From Manduca sexta (Eukaryota; Arthropoda; Insecta; Lepidoptera; Sphingidae): a stretch of DNA of 64,000 bases. How positions within the stretch are numbered: the stretch's first letter is position 1; every line of letters starts with the position of its first letter. The notes below the pieces were generated by a model. That model worked only from the letters and a program-made list of their open reading frames with translations. It was not told the origin of the DNA and did no database searches. Below are positions 1 through 9,944 of this stretch, piece after piece. The stretch spans positions 8,227,556 through 8,291,555 of the forward strand of contig NC_051116.1 in assembly GCF_014839805.1 (NCBI RefSeq). Direction: 5' to 3'. The position numbers and the translations under genes were made by a program.

Positions 1-170
1 TTAATACAATTGTACAGGACTATCGGCGGGTAACATTCTTGGTCGAAATTCGTAGTGGCCATTTTCTGTGAACAAAATAAAATTTTGATTAAATCACCGG
101 CAGATGGCGTTAAAGTTATAAGTTTCTGCTATTCGTCGCTAGATGGTAATAAAACAAAAAAATATTTCGG

Positions 171-176
171 TTTATT
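171..176 (-). terminator. Candidate poly(A) signal of ImpL2
   Basis: AATAAA reads on the minus strand 16 bases after the TAA stop at 192-194. That would give an unusually short 3' UTR, so the real signal may lie further left, outside the window. Confidence 0.35.
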
Positions 177-191
177 TTTGTGCTTACCATT

Positions 192-326
192 TTACTGTAG
201 TGGTTTTGTGGGGTACAAGAAAGTATACACGGACTCCTTTCCGTACATATTTTTCGCCGTGCATGTGTAGGTACCCATGTCGCTCCATCTTAAGTTGGTG
301 ATGAGAAGATCGCCAGATGGCAGAAC
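192..326 (-). CDS. ImpL2: ImpL2 coding exon 5 (C-terminal half of Ig domain 2)
   Basis: The acceptor is gacctacag before 326 and the exon enters in phase 0. It encodes 44 residues and then TAA at 192-194. It supplies the second cysteine of Ig domain 2 in the motif DMGTYTCTAKN and the terminal strand VYTFLYPTKPLQ. The DxGxYxC motif is diagnostic of an Ig fold. Confidence 0.88.
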   Translation of the reverse strand, partial: VLPSGDLLITNLRWSDMGTYTCTAKNMYGKESVYTFLYPTKPLQ

Positions 327-3300
327 CTGTAGGTCAAGTAATTTGTTAATAGATGGCGTTAAGTGTAACATTACTTAAATTTAAAAAATAGGATATCGTA
401 TTCATATAATTTATATCGGTTTTTTAAATGCGTCGATTAGTAATGTACATATATTTACTTGCCTTAAGGACAACATAATATATAATATTCGAACACATTT
501 ATACTACAACTCACACTACTAGATCATTCTACTCTAAAAAATATTAATAAAATAGTGTATATTTTGTTCTCACCCGAATTCTTCCAGAGTCTCCATAGAT
601 AACTTCATCATTAGGGTCTTGCCACAAAGCCTGGGATTTGGTGAGGCTGTAAACGCGGCACGGGAGTACGATATCAGTGCCCATGTCTTGGAACACCTCG
701 TTGAAGAAGGACGTGATGATCGGCTTCGCAGGCTTGAACAGAAGCTTCTGGATGTCCAGCAGTTCCTCATCTTCATCTATAAGTAAAGATTTGTCAATAT
801 ATAGATAATGATTTATTTCTATAAATTGATTCTATAATTCAATGAATTAAGGATCTGATAATAATAAATTTAATTGCAGCTTCTGATTTGAGGTCTCGAA
901 TTCGAATTCCGAATCGAGCAAAGTGTTTTGCGCCCTATCATAAAATAAGACGGAAAATTCGTGACAAAAAGCAGTTGCTCTGGTTTCACCACTGCTTACC
1001 TCATTTAGGGATAGGCATGATGTGGCAATTTGAGTAAAGTCCTATTGCTGTGCTGGCTAGTTGATATTTACAGTAACATTAGAGTAAATATTAAAATTTT
1101 AACATAGATTCTCATGAGTAAATTTCAAATTTGGATTTCATTACAAAACCATTTTATACTAAATCATTAAAATCAAACCATTAGATAATAAAAATTGGTG
1201 GACCATATATGGTAATTTTACCCAACTCACCATTCTCATTGTAAACTGTGGTGGTAGAAGTGGTACGTTTGAGTCCTGCAGTAGCTACGCACGTGTATTC
1301 ATCGCCATTGGAGGGTGCGGTAAGAATCAGCTTGCTGGTGAGACGCGCCAAGCTCGTCGGGTGAGCCGGCATTATCTCGTTAGTTTCCTCCTCAAACTGG
1401 AATTATATTGTTACTCATTAATATTAGATACCTTCGTCTTGCAGTAGCGTATGTATAGGGTATGGTCTGGTAAGCCAAATCTCACTAGTATGATGATTGC
1501 CCAATATTAAATCCCAAGTTTGAGAACAGACAGACAAGTTAAAAACATGCCAAATCCAATTGCAATATACGTAATACCAATCTCATACCACAGTAGCAGC
1601 AAGGCTAATTTTGAAATTAAAAAGCAATACTCACATCGTTTAAAGGGTTCTCCGTTCTTCAACCATTCGACCGGAGGGCGCCGGCTTGCCCATGACTGGG
1701 CATTCGATCTCGAGCGTCATGCCGGGAACGTGTCGGATGGTCTCAGGCAATGGTTCTGATATGTGAACGAATTTCCTCAACAAACGCCGTTTGGGAGCTG
1801 GGTTTGGGATCACTGCAATGAAAAAAATCGGTTCAGAGAATAGAACTTGTTAATTAACCATAGGCTTTTTGTGTATGGATACGGCAAAGTAATCTCATTG
1901 TGCCTGAGGGTAAGAGGCTATGAGAGATAGACTGTCGATTGACGAGAGTTGATAACTCCTCTTCAGTTGACACAATTATGCTGACCTCTTTGAAAGCGGA
2001 TATACACAGAAAGGGCTGATCTCGGAACGCGATCTACTTAAGTCAATATGGAGTGTTTTACACCTTGTAAGGTTTTTCGGTATCCGGGCGGATACAAACT
2101 ATGTTCATCCTACTGGCTGGTCATACTAAGATATACTTTTGGGTTAGTATTACGAGAATTGCAAGTGTACAGTTGGAAAGGCCTGAACGTGCTCAGAAAA
2201 AGTCTAGATGGTTTTTATCATTAGATATGATGTCTAATCAAGTACCCTTCTCAATTATCCCAAGTCATAAGACACATAGAACATAGGCCTGAGAATAGAA
2301 TGTGCCTCATAGTTGATACCTGGGATATAATATATGTATATTAAAGTGTGAGGTCAAGCTATAGACTATTTGATGAATGAACTTTAAATAATTAGGAAGA
2401 ACCCTATAATGTACATAAACACTCAACTGATATCAGATACAAGTAACTAACAAAGAAACTAAAAAACTAATGGATTAATGTGTAATATCAAAAAAGTTTT
2501 AACAAACCTCAGCTTCGGCATTAAAGACAATAAAAAACCCGAATGTTGGTGACAGAATGCTGTAGAATAAAACTTTGAATCCCGTAAAAATGATTTATTT
2601 TACTTTATAATACGCTTGTGGCAGACTGGGGCCATTTGCAATTCAATTTTAAAGGCGGGCTCAAACTACATCTGGCTTTTATTCTTTATTTCGTATTATT
2701 TGATAGTCTAATTTCTTTTTGTCTGGTTAAGGATGGTGATTAACATTTGCGATTAAAATTTCGTCAACTGTGGACGTTGAAGAAATGAAGTTTTTAAGTC
2801 AAGAATAATAGATGGCGTTGTTATGCAACTTTAATTATGTATATTAATGAAAAGGCCTTTTTGAACGGGAGAGTGGTTGAGCTCAATTCGGTAACAATTC
2901 GAGTATTTTGTATAAATCAAGTGGGTTGCCTAGAAACGAACTCGTAGTAATAGGTTTGACATAATCTATCGGATATACCTATCAATCACTTAGATTACTA
3001 CAGTTCCAAATATTTTACAAGAGTTCCTATTCTAAGAATAAATCCTACATTTGTTCAGATTATGCATACAGTCAATACCGCGAAAGTTCTGCAATTCAGA
3101 GTACTTATTACGTAATCGTCAAAATACAATATGAAGTCATTGCAGTATGTATCTTAAAATATAAAAGGAAAACCTTTTTTTCCTTCATGTTTCACACGTT
3201 AGTGTTTTTGCACTTAAAATTAGGTACAGTAAAGTCTAAAAATTACATAAAAATATGCAGACATTTTCAGTATTTTAATGGAAACCTATAAATAATTAGA

Positions 3301-4791
3301 ATTACCTGAAATTTAAACTACAGAAAACTATAGAAACAAAACTGCACCCGTCACCCTAACATATTAGAAATGAAATCTCATAATCTCATAATGGCATCAA
3401 AATAGCATAATCATGAGAAGTATACTAGCAGTATGTAGGGCAATATTCAAATAAATAATACCAACCTCGAGTCTTGGACACTGTCATATAAAATATAAAC
3501 GCTATCGTGTGACACTTCTAACAATGAGGAAATCATGAAATTCAAAATGTAAACCAGAATAAAAATGTCTACATATTAATGCGGTGACACATCTAAATTT
3601 GATCCAGTGTGGCAGTCTTTATTTTCTATACACTGCCTCAAAATTCTGTTTTTAATATAATTACTTCTTTGTCTAATTCTACCTTCGAACACTGAAACAT
3701 AGTTTTCCACTTTGAATAAATTAGAATAACTACAAAGCATAAGGCACTTCGAAAGCCTAGTTGGGTATGGAACGGACTGCCAAGACGAATGTCCACAGAT
3801 TCAAATCCCAAGGGCACACACCTCTGACTTTTCTAAAATCATGTGTGTATTCTTTGTGAATTTATCGTTCGCTTTAACGGTGAAGGAAAACATCGTGAGG
3901 AAACCTGCACATCTGAGAAGTTCTCTATAGGAATTTCGAAGGTGTGTGAAGTCTACCAATCCGCACTAGGCCAGCGTGGTGGACTAAGGCCTAATCCCTC
4001 TCAGTAGTAGAGGAGGCCCGTGCTCAGCAGTGGGCAAGTATATAATACAGGGCTGATATTATTATATAAGGCACTTTAATTAACGAATTTTATTACTACT
4101 ATTTATATGTTGAGTATCGAGCATGCTTCGTTTAATAATTCACATCTCTGTATTTGCTTAGGATAAAACGTAATATCTATATACAAGGCTTGTCTTATTA
4201 GAATTCGGCCAAGGTTACAAAAGGCATGACTGCAGTCTCAAGGGTGAAAAAATTCATTCCGAATTCCATACATTTCGGCTTTTTATTCCATGAATTTAGA
4301 TAGGGTGTTGGATGGGATTTTCACGGGGTAATACATGGTTTCAGCGGGTCACATTTCGAAGCCCGGGTTTAGGAATATTAACATCTAAGACAAATGTCTT
4401 AATATTGCGACCAGTGAGAAATCTCACTGGTCGCAATTTGGGATTGTGTGTTATCCTACAGATGTTATGTCGTTTTGGTATGGTCCAAATAGGATATCAA
4501 TTTTAATCTCAGCCCTATATACTACTGTTCCATTGCTGATCACGTCTTCCATTGAAAGTGAGTAGTCTACACGCTAGCCAAATATGGATTGGCAGATTAG
4601 ACATTTAAATTTTTACGAAAATAAAGAGGTTTCGTAATGACATTTTCACAGTGTTAAAAAAAAGGGTAATACTCACCATTGGGTTGTAAACTGTTGTCGA
4701 GTTTGGAATTGTCAATATGCGCGGCATCAAGTCCGCACTGCAGCGACACTAGCGCCGCCACGGCAACGTATAAGTATATTAAACTAATCAT
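192..4791 (-). CDS. ImpL2: ImpL2 orthologue, secreted insulin-binding Ig protein (5 coding exons, apparent frame lesions)
   Basis: Spliced CDS, minus strand: 4677-4791, 1635-1812, 1231-1396, 574-776, 192-326. All splice sites are GT..AG. Removing two surplus bases gives about 264 residues, the usual size of this family. Order: hydrophobic signal peptide (MISLIYLYVAVAALVSL, then QCGLDA), a short linker, Ig domain 1 (Cys in LEIECPVMG of exon 2 and DEYTCVA of exon 3, Trp in EWLKNG), an acidic linker (DEDEELLDI), and Ig domain 2 (Cys in DIVLPCRVY of exon 4 and GTYTCTAKN of exon 5, Trp in ALWQDPN). The segments VLPSGDLLITNLRWSDMG and VYTFLYP match the C-terminal part of insect ImpL2 as I know it. 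In Drosophila ImpL2 is 20-hydroxyecdysone-inducible, is secreted into haemolymph, binds insulin-like peptides and damps insulin signalling. That role is inferred here from family identity. As written, exon 2 has one extra G at 1673/1674, and the exon 2/3 phase is off by one more base, so the literal reading terminates in exon 2. Hemolin, another moth Ig protein, was considered but has four Ig domains. Confidence 0.88.
327..573 (-). other. ImpL2 intron 5
   Basis: GTGAG..CTACAG intron of 247 bp, AT-rich, with no recognisable element. Confidence 0.8.
574..776 (-). CDS. ImpL2: ImpL2 coding exon 4 (linker and first half of Ig domain 2)
   Basis: The acceptor is cttatag before 776 and the donor is GTGAG at 569-573. 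The exon is 203 bp: two bases complete the codon split with exon 3, then 67 codons follow. It reads an acidic linker, then KPAKPIITSFFNEVF, the Ig cysteine in DIVLPCRVYS and the core Trp in ALWQDP. It ends GDSGRIR, which runs straight into VLPSGDL of exon 5. An overlapping 68-codon frame on the same strand is a shadow. Confidence 0.88.
777..1230 (-). other. ImpL2 intron 4
   Basis: GTGAGT..TTATAG intron of 454 bp. I saw no repeat of the families described elsewhere in the window. Confidence 0.8.
1231..1396 (-). CDS. ImpL2: ImpL2 coding exon 3 (second half of Ig domain 1)
   Basis: The acceptor is aattccag before 1396 and the donor is GTGAGT at 1225-1230. The exon is 166 bp. It opens in phase 0 (FEEETNEIMP) and leaves one base for exon 4. 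It includes LTSKLILTAPSNGDEYTCVA, the closing cysteine of Ig domain 1, then TTTVYNEN. The exon 2 donor leaves one base, which does not fit this phase unless one base near the junction is surplus. Confidence 0.85.
1635..1812 (-). CDS. ImpL2: ImpL2 coding exon 2 (first half of Ig domain 1), apparent frameshift
   Basis: The acceptor is tttcattgcag before 1812 and the donor is GTGAGT at 1629-1634. In frame from exon 1 it reads PNPAPKRRLLRKFVHISEP and the Ig cysteine in LEIECPVMGKPAPS. The frame then breaks at the CCGG at 1671-1674. One G fewer restores EWLKNGEPFKR, the expected Trp strand. The exon is 178 bp, two longer than in-phase splicing on both sides allows. A second surplus base therefore sits at the exon 2 end (A1635) or in the TTT opening exon 3. 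Everything else is intact, so consensus errors are the simplest reading. Confidence 0.8.
1860..2110 (-). repeat. Repeat C, degenerate copy in ImpL2 intron 2
   Basis: It shares, in order, the family landmarks gtcgattgacgagag, gacacaattatgc, gcggatatacacag, gctgatctcggaacg and tatccgggcggatac with the better copies at 27255, 45455 and 56020. Confidence 0.6.
3750..4065 (+). mobile_element. SINE A (tRNA-derived), full length with 11-bp target duplication
   Basis: The pol III A box is agcctagttgg and the B-box-like segment is attcaaatcc. A shared body follows (cgctttaacggtgaagg, ccgcactaggccagcg) and then an ATT-rich tail. It is flanked by perfect direct repeats ATAAGGCACTT at 3739-3749 and 4066-4076, so it inserted by target-primed reverse transcription. 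It lies antisense in ImpL2 intron 2. The consensus resembles lepidopteran SINEs of the Metulj type, but I could not run a search. Confidence 0.85.
4404..4437. repeat. Perfect 16-bp hairpin in ImpL2 intron 2
   Basis: The arms ATTGCGACCAGTGAGA (4404-4419) and its exact complement (4422-4437) are separated by two bases. It may be the core of a foldback element. I could not define outer ends. Confidence 0.8.
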
Positions 4792-4831
4792 GTCTGCTAC
4801 TTGATAACAGATGGCGACAAGTATTCGAAAT
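4677..4831 (-). CDS. ImpL2: ImpL2 exon with start codon and signal peptide (CDS from 4791)
   Basis: The acceptor is ttgtttcag before 4831. It is followed by 40 bases of 5' UTR and then ATG at 4789-4791. The first 38 codons give MISLIYLYVAVAALVSLQ and a likely cleavage region near CGLDAA. The exon ends with one base before the donor GTGAGT (4671-4676). This ATG is chosen because it opens the hydrophobic leader and lies just after an acceptor. Confidence 0.85.
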
Positions 4832-5812
4832 CTGAAACAAGCACGTGTTCGATATTTAAAAAAAATATTAGTGTTTATGACATAAATTTATTATTTTTTA
4901 TAATTTTTGTTTGAGGGTTATTAGAAAGGAACTTTTTTAAATTGGATTATGTGCGGTTTGAGGTGTTTAGGTTTAATTGCACTTTACAAACGATGGTGAT
5001 CCATTTGAAAAAAAATATGATAAAATCTTTAGACAAAAAGAATAGAAAAAAACACAAAAAGCATTTTGATTTTGATTTACTTTATAGATTCAATACACTA
5101 TGATTAAGTTAAAAAAAAAAACAAAAATGATTGAAGGCATGAATTGACAATTTCTCCGAATGCAAAAAGTAGATTCTGATTCGTAGTTTATGAGTTTAAA
5201 GATACACTTAACGAACTAATCCAATGCAACGACATTTTATACTACATAATTCCCTTTACCAAATTAAAAAATTGTTTGATTACTTTTTAATTGTTCCAAG
5301 ACTCAAACCTTAACATTCAAACATACTACCACAATGTTATCACTACATTTTTTACATATTTATTCACAGCTGATTAAACCGGTCATTATTAATTTTATCG
5401 CTTGATTAATAAATGCGATTAAAACAAATAAAAAAAAATATTTCATAGTGTTAGAACACAATGATTTATATTGGTTAACCCACAGGATGTGACTCATAGA
5501 AATAATTTTAAAATTCCAGATATCACAGCATACGTGTGGCACCATTTTTATCAATGAAAAAGCCTTGGCATTGAAATAGGGTTTGCGTAACTAAAAAATA
5601 TTTTATGTCGTCTAATGAGGCGAATGGCTGATGAAATAGTTCTTACAGCCAAATCATCAGTTTTAACTTTCACTACTCACGTACCACGCCGCTGACAAAA
5701 CACATAAAAAAAAAACAATAAATCACGTAAATTTAATTTTTAAAATTTTAAATCTGGAATGCTGAGCGTTCCATTTTCAAATTTTGATTAATTGTTATGT
5801 CACTCGACTCAC
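4832..5812 (-). other. ImpL2 intron 1 (within 5' UTR)
   Basis: AT-rich, 981 bp, with no coding signal. The assignment depends on the first exon call. Confidence 0.55.
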
Positions 5813-5900
5813 CTTATGACACGAATTTATTCACGTAAAAATCACTTTCTGAATTTTATGTGATAGTGTTGTTCACTGTGTGATTGTGTTGAGTCGAATG
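5813..5900 (-). other. ImpL2: Probable non-coding first exon of ImpL2
   Basis: The sequence ends in ...gtcataag before a strong donor GTGAGT at 5807-5812. It contains no ATG-led frame continuing into exon 2. Its 5' end is set by a TATA box about 25-30 bases upstream. The 981-bp intron 4832-5812 then joins it to the acceptor at 4832-4833. Assignment to ImpL2 is inferred from strand, distance and splice signals. Confidence 0.6.
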
Positions 5901-5923
5901 TCGGATACGGCAACTAACTCACC

Positions 5924-5931
5924 CTTATATA
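5924..5931 (-). promoter_or_regulatory. TATA box of the probable ImpL2 core promoter
   Basis: TATATAAG reads on the minus strand, with initiation expected near 5900 around the minus-strand stretch CCGACATTCG. A TATA promoter suits an inducible gene. The transcription start is not directly shown. Confidence 0.6.
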
Positions 5932-7020
5932 CCCTGGAGACGTGTCGGGGCGGCTTGTTAAAAACGGGATAGTACAATAGTTCGTATAGTTTGGGTAGAA
6001 ACAGTTTATAGATATTGAGAAATCGTTCAGGCTTAATGTTTTCTGAACTATGCAGAGCCTACGTGCCGGGGCCCATGTGTCCCGTTCATTGGAGTTGTGG
6101 TCGATTATGCCCAATTATGTCACTTAGTACGGATTTGTATCTTATTATGTGTTAGTAATTTTCTTTAAAAATAATTTTAATCAATATTCCAGCTAATTAG
6201 TGTTAATTTTAATTATTAATATTTGACGCAAGGAATTACACTGGGTTCGTAGTTCTTAAATATAGTATTCGGTTAAAATATTTTAAGTATTTGGTACGTG
6301 GTTTGAACAAGACGAAGTTTGGTTTCTAGAATATATAAAATTTAAATAAAATTTTATTCATTTAAATTTATGTTGAAGCTGTGGTACTTACATACAAAAG
6401 ATTTTATTGCTTCATATTTATTAGAAGTATTTTAAACGTTTGTAAAGATGGATGTTTGTCCGAAACTAAGCATTAAACCTAGGTAGTTATAATTGATATC
6501 ATCACGCCTTATGCCATTTTGGAGGTAGGCAGAGATGTAACATTCGCCAACTGTTCCATTTTATAAGGCGAGATTATTGCCGTTTACCGATCACAATTCT
6601 AGACTTCAGGACTATACTGAGAACAATGTCATATTAATATCCTTCGTACACCTCATACTGCCCCATATTATTGCGTTTCCTCTTATATCCATCCCTTGGT
6701 TGTCTGTAAGAGATTGCCTTGTGCGACAAGACCGCCATTTGTACTTTTTTCTATTATCTTGTTCCATGATCTATGTCTCTGGTGAGCAAGAAAGTGTAAA
6801 TAAATGTCATTTTACCAGTCTAGATTGAACCCCGGACAGCATAATTGTACAGCGTAAAGTATACCACGATTATTGTTACCATATATAAGCTTTTTAAGAT
6901 TGACAAAGATGTGCGGCATTGGTCTAAGTCAAGCGTTTTTGAAATCTAGTGTTTTCAAAAATATCAGTCATGAATAAAATACATTTGATTTATAAATAAT
7001 TGTCAATGTCATTCTTATTT
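5932..7020. other. Upstream of ImpL2, no gene seen
   Basis: Likely includes ImpL2 upstream regulatory sequence. The stretch 6040-6110 is less AT-rich. No defensible coding or repeat signal was found. Confidence 0.5.
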
Positions 7021-7028
7021 ACTATAAT

Positions 7029-7228
7029 TTGCTCGCGGTTTCGCCCGTGTATAAGAGTTTTCCGGTATAAAAGTTCCGCTAATATTTTCCCGGGATAAAA
7101 AGTTATAACCTTTCCAGGGTCTTAAACTATCTCCATACCAAATTTCATAAAAATCCGTTCAGTACATTTTGAGAAAATCGATAACATACAGACAGAAATG
7201 GAGACTTTGTTTTATAATATGTATAGAT
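7029..7228 (-). repeat. Repeat E copy
   Basis: Reads tttgctcgcggtttcgcccg, then agttataacctttccaggg, ctatctccataccaaattt and atccgttcagtacatttt, ending at attataaaac-type termini. This layout is common in lepidopteran genomes as 3' ends of non-LTR or Helitron-like elements. The class is not settled here. Confidence 0.7.
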
Positions 7229-7312
7229 TTGTACTTATTACATATATCTTTTACCTTACAAAAGCATTTGAAGCATCTTAGACTGATATTAGTCCATTAC
7301 TGGTAACTCTAA

Positions 7313-7550
7313 CGAGGTGGTCTAAGCTTATGTGGTAGGATATATTTTATATCCGCCTGGATAGCGACCACTGTACACAAGCTGTTAAAACCCATAGTGG
7401 CCCACGTGTGTCGCATTCCGAAATCAGTCTCTGTATATCCGGGTCAAACAGGGATTATGTCGACTGTCGACGGGTAATCTATCGTCAGTCGACATTCTAT
7501 CGGACCACACTCTACCATCAGGTGCTGTATGGTCACTTTCCCGAGCACCT
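7313..7550 (+). repeat. Repeat C copy
   Basis: Opens with ggtaggatatattttatatc and cgcctggatagcgaccactg. It continues through cccacgtgtgtcgc, gtcgactgtcgacgggtaat and atctatcgtcagtcgacatt. It matches other C copies along its length. Confidence 0.75.
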
Positions 7551-7784
7551 ACAAAAAATCATGATTTCAATAAAAATCATATGACTCATGAATATTTGTA
7601 AAATCTCATAACGTTATATTTTGGACTTTGGCCGTAGTTTTTATAGATAAAGATATTTGTATAAGATAATAAATTGTAAGATTTCGTGGACACGTGTCTA
7701 TTATATCGCTAAGCAATGCGTGGTTCCAGTTCATTCCAATGGAATTACTAATAATTTTACATTTGACGATTTATTGAATTACTA

Positions 7785-7975
7785 TTTGTTCGCGAATTCG
7801 CGCGCGTGTGGAGTTTTGGGGATAAAATTCCTGTTTTATATTTTCGCGGGATAGGAAGTATCCTCTAACCTTCCCAGGGTCTTCAACTATCTCCATAGCG
7901 CATTTCATAAAAATCCGTTCAGTACATTTGGAGAAAATCGATAGCATACAGACAGAAAAAGGAACTTTGTATAGA
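7785..7975 (-). repeat. Repeat E copy
   Basis: Second copy 750 bp from the first in the same orientation, with the same order of blocks: cgcgggataggaagtatcc, cccagggtcttcaactatct, aaaatccgttcagtacattt. Confidence 0.7.
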
Positions 7976-8075
7976 TAATAATTTATTATTGTAAATAAAA
8001 AATACTTTTTAAGATTAAATTTATTGATTGATTTATTTACATATTTAAAATATGATTTTCCTGTTACAATATATA

Positions 8076-8280
8076 GTTAAGGGGCTTTTCCGTCTACGTG
8101 GGCAACTCCGTCTTTTTGCAATTACGGACGTTCTAATCGAAGGATAACTTCGATAGCCGTATAGGTAAATAGGGGATATTTTACTCTTTTACCTACACAG
8201 CTATCAAATCCGCCCTTTAATAAGAACGCCTTTAATTCTAAAAGACGGATATACCCTATAGACGGAATAGCCCCGCTGAC
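8076..8280. mobile_element. TIR element (MITE), first of a pair
   Basis: The left end is GGGGCTTTTCCGTCTACG. The right end, read inward, is GTCAGCGGGGCTATTCCGTC. It carries no coding capacity. The copy at 9049-9226 shares these ends and an internal tccgtcttttt/tccgtctatt block, so the pair defines a family. Confidence 0.65.
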
Positions 8281-8309
8281 ATAATTAATGTATTCAGCCA
8301 TACACACTT

Positions 8310-8895
8310 AGTAACTTACTTTAGATTTAAAAACCATCAATATTAAAATAATAATTTGCAAACAAATATATTCAATTTCTTTAACCGTATTAAGGTTATA
8401 TCTAAAAAAAACGTTTTTAAAATTCTGTTAGATTTCGATGAGTAGATATTATTTATAGTTTTGACACCATTTCATTTTTTTTCTTCTTTTTTGTATTGAA
8501 AATTATTCGCTCTTATCTCAGAATTATACTTAGTTTATATTCCGTGAAAAATATAATTATAAAATTGTATGTATATGATTATTTAATCGTATCTAATGTA
8601 AAACTATTTAATTTTCCTTAATCATAAAAAAATCAAGAAATGAGCTTGTTGTTTTATTATTTTTTAATTTCCTATCTCTAAGAAATCAATATTTTATATG
8701 TTGCCGCCATATTGCGTCACACGTCGCAATACTAGCAGCGTTTGTGCCGTGTCTAATGGTACCATGATAAAGAGAGCGAAGTTTTCTAAGAATTCCATTA
8801 TTCAAATGTAAAAAAAATATCCACCACGCTGGTTTTCAAATTTTCGAACAGTCAATAAACGTATTTAAATAAATTATAAAGACTTCAAATTACTT
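8310..8895. other. AT-rich spacer, nothing recognised
   Basis: No coding signal or known repeat was seen. Confidence 0.5.
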
Positions 8896-8897
8896 AT

Positions 8898-9048
8898 AAT
8901 TTAATAAAAACTTTTGTGTATCCATGGAATACCCAATGAGGTTTTGTAAAGAAAGAACGCTTAAACCTCAAATATTTACTTTTAATTTATTATAAACTTC
9001 TGTGTATCTATAGTAAACCCATTGAAGTTTAGTGAAGAAAAAAAGCTC
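8898..9048. repeat. Diverged tandem duplication (about 90-bp unit)
   Basis: Unit 1 has acttttgtgtatccatgga and aatacccaatgaggttt. Unit 2 has acttctgtgtatctatagta and aacccattgaagttt. The MITE at 9049 abuts unit 2. Confidence 0.6.
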
Positions 9049-9226
9049 GTCAGTTACGGGGCCTATACCGTCTACGGGGGCATGTCCGTCTATTTGCCAT
9101 TGCGGCCGTTCTAAAAACAGACAAAAATCCTTCATTTATCTATACGGCTATTAAAGCTGTCCTTCAATAAGCACTAGCAATTGCAATAAGACGGATTTAG
9201 GCGGAGACGGAATAGGGCCCCCTGAC
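9049..9226. mobile_element. TIR element (MITE), second of a pair
   Basis: The left end is GTCAGTTACGGGGCCTATAC and the right end, read inward, is GTCAGGGGGCCCTATTCCGT. The TIR core GGGGCC.TAT.CCGTCT is shared. It is 178 bp, AT-rich inside, with no frame. Confidence 0.65.
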
Positions 9227-9246
9227 TACACAAAATGGGAGATGAC

Positions 9247-9495
9247 TAGCTTTTGCTCGCAACTTCGCCCGTGTAAAGAAGTTTTCCTGGATACTTTTTT
9301 TTCGACTTCCTAGATATGTGTCGTTATATTATGACCAAATTACACAAAATCATTATAAATTAGCCAGTGTGTTATTCTGATGTATAACCAATATTACTGT
9401 AAAGTTTCATCCAAATCCGTTCAGTAGTTTTTTCGTGAATGAGGAACAAACATACATACATCCATCCTCACAAACGTTTGCATTTATAATATTTT
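9247..9495 (-). repeat. Repeat E, subfamily with catacatacatcc end
   Basis: Reads tagcttttgctcgcaacttc, then gtgttattctgatgtataac, agtttcatccaaatccgttc and gaggaacaaacatacataca. The copy at 31010-31432 is the same subfamily in the opposite direction. Confidence 0.65.
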
Positions 9496-9833
9496 AGATT
9501 TATTCAGGGGAGACGTTTTTTATAAACGGTGAAACAGGGAGACTGAATCACCTCTTCCCTGAAGGTATCAGGGCGGGTGGTCAATAAACCCGAGCAAAAA
9601 AGCTCGAGTCAGAGAAAACATTGATAGTTGAGTAGGATTTAAAGTTTGATTTTTTTGGCAATTTTGTAGTTGATTGTACCACTCGAACCTAGATCCTAAT
9701 GCATGTAATTTGCATCTCCAGAGTTACCAAAAAATAAACCGTAAACAGTACTTATTTTAAAGAAAAAATATCATGAACTTTTGTAAGATAATTATTTTAC
9801 CTCATTGTAAGATATCTAGAATTACTTACACAC

Positions 9834-9935
9834 ATCACGCCTTTATCCCGATAACGATAGACAGAGATGCAACCAGGGCACCCATGTTTCACCACATGAA
9901 GTAATAGGGTCGGGTACAAATTTTAGATTCCGACA
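9834..9935 (-). mobile_element. SINE D fragment
   Basis: Tail half of SINE D: catcacgcctttatcccgat, gacagagatgcaaccagggc, then ggtcgggtacaaattttaga. Confidence 0.6.
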
Positions 9936-9944
9936 GAAATTGGT

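Larger units (their letters stand above)
1813..4676 (-). other. ImpL2 intron 2 (2.9 kb), carrying repeats
   Basis: This large intron holds a degenerate repeat C copy (1860-2110), a SINE A with perfect duplications (3750-4065) and a perfect hairpin (4404-4437). The AT-rich part 2400-3730 has no coding or repeat signal that I recognise. Confidence 0.75.

Noticed and set aside
570..776. 68-codon minus-strand frame over ImpL2 exon 4
   Set aside because: It is out of frame with the Ig-encoding frame, which alone joins to the neighbouring exons and contains the Ig cysteine and Trp.
192..4791. Hemolin as the identity of the Ig gene
   Set aside because: Hemolin has four Ig domains. Here only two are encoded, between a signal peptide and a stop, and the C-terminal motifs fit ImpL2.
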